Assembly (NCBI GenBank): GCA_947074245.1
Contig: CAMTOW010000130.1
Coordinates: 1 to 6,318 of the forward strand
Reading direction: 5' to 3'
Length of the DNA stretch: 6,318 bases
From: an uncultured Bacteroidales bacterium
GTDB lineage: Bacteria; Bacteroidota; Bacteroidia; Bacteroidales; JAUNSR01
The notes beneath the pieces are model-generated. The model was not told the origin of the DNA and did not search any database. It saw only the letters and a list, made by a program, of their open reading frames with translations. Of the stretch, positions 5,475-6,318 are shown piece after piece. The position numbers and the translations under genes are program-made. Position 1 is the first letter of the stretch. The number at the start of each line of letters is the position of its first letter.

Positions 5475-5984
5475 TTATTTCAATCCCATTTTCGCTTTAA
5501 CCAATGGCAAAACGTCTTCTGTTGTTGTTGGAGAGAAATACAATACTGTCATGTTATCCAAGTCAAGGATGTAAGTAAAGTTATTTTCCTGACCAACTTC
5601 CTGAATCGCTTTCGCGATTTTTTCCATCACCGGCTGGAATTTAGCCTGCTGTTGCTGTTGGAAATCCTGAGAAGCTACCTGACGGAAGTTCTGGATACGC
5701 TGTTCCAGTTCGCCAATCTCCTGAGCTCTTCTCTGACGGATTGTCTCAGGCAATGTATCTTGACCACCTACAAGGTCTGACACCTTGCGCTGGTACTCTT
5801 CACCTAATTTCTGAAGTTCACTTTCATAACGGGTATTCAGTGCTTCAAGGTCTTTCTGAATCGTTGCCTTCTCCGGCATCGCATCGAAAATAGCTGTTGA
5901 GCTAACTACACCAAATTTAAAATTCTGAGCGAATGTAGCCAGTGGCAACAAACACCATACGAAAACAACTAGTTTTTTGAACAT
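5475..5984 (-). CDS. ompH: Periplasmic chaperone OmpH/Skp family (second paralogue, complete)
   Basis: A 169-aa predicted periplasmic protein. Skp-type chaperones hold unfolded outer-membrane proteins on their way to the BAM complex. A signal peptide covers residues 1-19 (two lysines, hydrophobic core, likely cleavage TFA|Q). The mature part starts with a short strand (FKFGVVSSTAIFDAMPE), then long charged helices with coiled-coil character (about 40-135, including IRQRRAQEIGELEQRI and a run of five glutamines), then a C-terminal strand region (YILDLDNMTVLYFSP) and a VKAKMGL end. It follows another ompH gene after 59 bp. Codons are AT-rich and the gene has no GATC site, unlike murI and pepP, which fits high expression. 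No lipobox, so it is not a lipoprotein. Its start is preceded by an A/T-rich stretch with no Shine-Dalgarno site. Confidence 0.92.
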   Translation of the reverse strand: MFKKLVVFVWCLLPLATFAQNFKFGVVSSTAIFDAMPEKATIQKDLEALNTRYESELQKLGEEYQRKVSDLVGGQDTLPETIRQRRAQEIGELEQRIQNFRQVASQDFQQQQQAKFQPVMEKIAKAIQEVGQENNFTYILDLDNMTVLYFSPTTTEDVLPLVKAKMGLK

Positions 5985-6030
5985 AATATTCTGTTTGATT
6001 TAATTTTATTTTTATAACAGTCTGGAGCCA

Positions 6031-6038
6031 CAAAAATA
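6031..6038 (-). promoter_or_regulatory. Candidate -7 element before the second ompH
   Basis: The minus strand reads TATTTTTG, an exact match to TAnnTTTG, in the 59-bp gap between the two ompH genes. The start would be near 6026, with a leader of about 40 nt. No good -33 match is seen at the usual distance, so this may be a weak internal promoter or chance. Confidence 0.35.
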
Positions 6039-6043
6039 GACAT

Positions 6044-6318
6044 TTATTTTGAATATCCTAATTTTACAAGCACATCATTGCTGATGTCGATACGCGGCGA
6101 AGCGTAGATGATATTTTGGGAACTCGCGCGATCCATTACCATCATATAACCCTTTTCATCGGCAATCTGTTTAACCGCATTGTAAATATCGTCTTGAATC
6201 GGCGCGATAAGTGCTTCGCGTTTCTTGTAGAGTTCGCCTTCCGGACCGAAATACGTGCGACGCTGATCCTGCACCTCTTTCTCCTTATTTACGATCTCTT
6301 CCTCTTGCATGCGTTTCA
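6044..6318 (-). CDS. ompH: OmpH/Skp family periplasmic chaperone (first paralogue, N-terminus outside window)
   Basis: C-terminal part of an OmpH-type chaperone; the reading frame stays open to the window edge, so the signal peptide and first helices are missing. The visible part of about 90 aa starts in the charged helical arm (QEEEIVNKEKEVQDQRRTYF), passes through GPEGELYKKREAL and IYNAVKQIADEKGY, and ends with a strand region (MMVMDRASSQNIIYASPRIDIS) and VLVKLGYSK. This matches the first of the two tandem ompH genes often found downstream of bamA in Bacteroidales, so bamA is expected beyond the right edge (inference). An internal ATG at 6310 is within the helix and is unlikely to be the true start. 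It differs clearly from the second copy, so the pair is an old duplication. Confidence 0.88.
   Translation of the reverse strand, partial: KRMQEEEIVNKEKEVQDQRRTYFGPEGELYKKREALIAPIQDDIYNAVKQIADEKGYMMVMDRASSQNIIYASPRIDISNDVLVKLGYSK

Noticed and set aside
5925..5984. Cysteine in the OmpH signal peptide as a lipoprotein site
   Set aside because: C11 is in the middle of the hydrophobic core, not at a lipobox; a normal cleavage site follows at TFA|Q.

Overview
The window looks like ordinary chromosomal core DNA from a member of the Bacteroidales (phylum Bacteroidota). Four things point there. Six gene starts are visible and exactly one has a Shine-Dalgarno sequence. Several gene fronts carry the Bacteroidota -7 promoter motif TAnnTTTG. 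The gene orders rpsU-xerC-raiA/hpf and ompH-ompH-murI are, from memory, typical of that order. The protein sequences also read as Bacteroidales-like. I cannot name a genus.

Layout, left to right. Positions 1-1527 hold a minus-strand operon transcribed in the order rpsU (ribosomal protein bS21), xerC (chromosome-dimer tyrosine recombinase) and raiA/hpf (ribosome hibernation factor), with a convincing promoter at 1572-1602. A divergent intergenic region (1528-1874) separates it from a plus-strand pair: a three-domain aminopeptidase P of the XPNPEP1 type (1875-3659) and, 6 nt later, a gamma-class carbonic anhydrase-like hexapeptide protein (3666-4205). A 323-bp convergent spacer (4206-4528) carries a near-perfect bidirectional terminator. 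The right part is again minus strand: an ompH/skp gene cut by the window edge, a second complete ompH, a terminator, and murI (glutamate racemase).

Functionally, the left operon joins translation (bS21, hibernation factor) to chromosome maintenance (XerC). The right cluster is cell-envelope biogenesis: periplasmic chaperones for outer-membrane proteins plus D-glutamate supply for peptidoglycan. The central pair is a cytosolic peptidase with a probable zinc enzyme and has no obvious shared pathway.

No mobile element, CRISPR array, phage gene, tRNA or rRNA is visible, and I see no new defence or metabolic system. The most interesting signal is regulatory. raiA/hpf has a 9-nt perfect complement to the 16S anti-Shine-Dalgarno sequence, placed inside the last codons of xerC. 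This is in a phylum whose ribosomes normally hide that 16S tail using bS21, the product of the first gene in the same operon.
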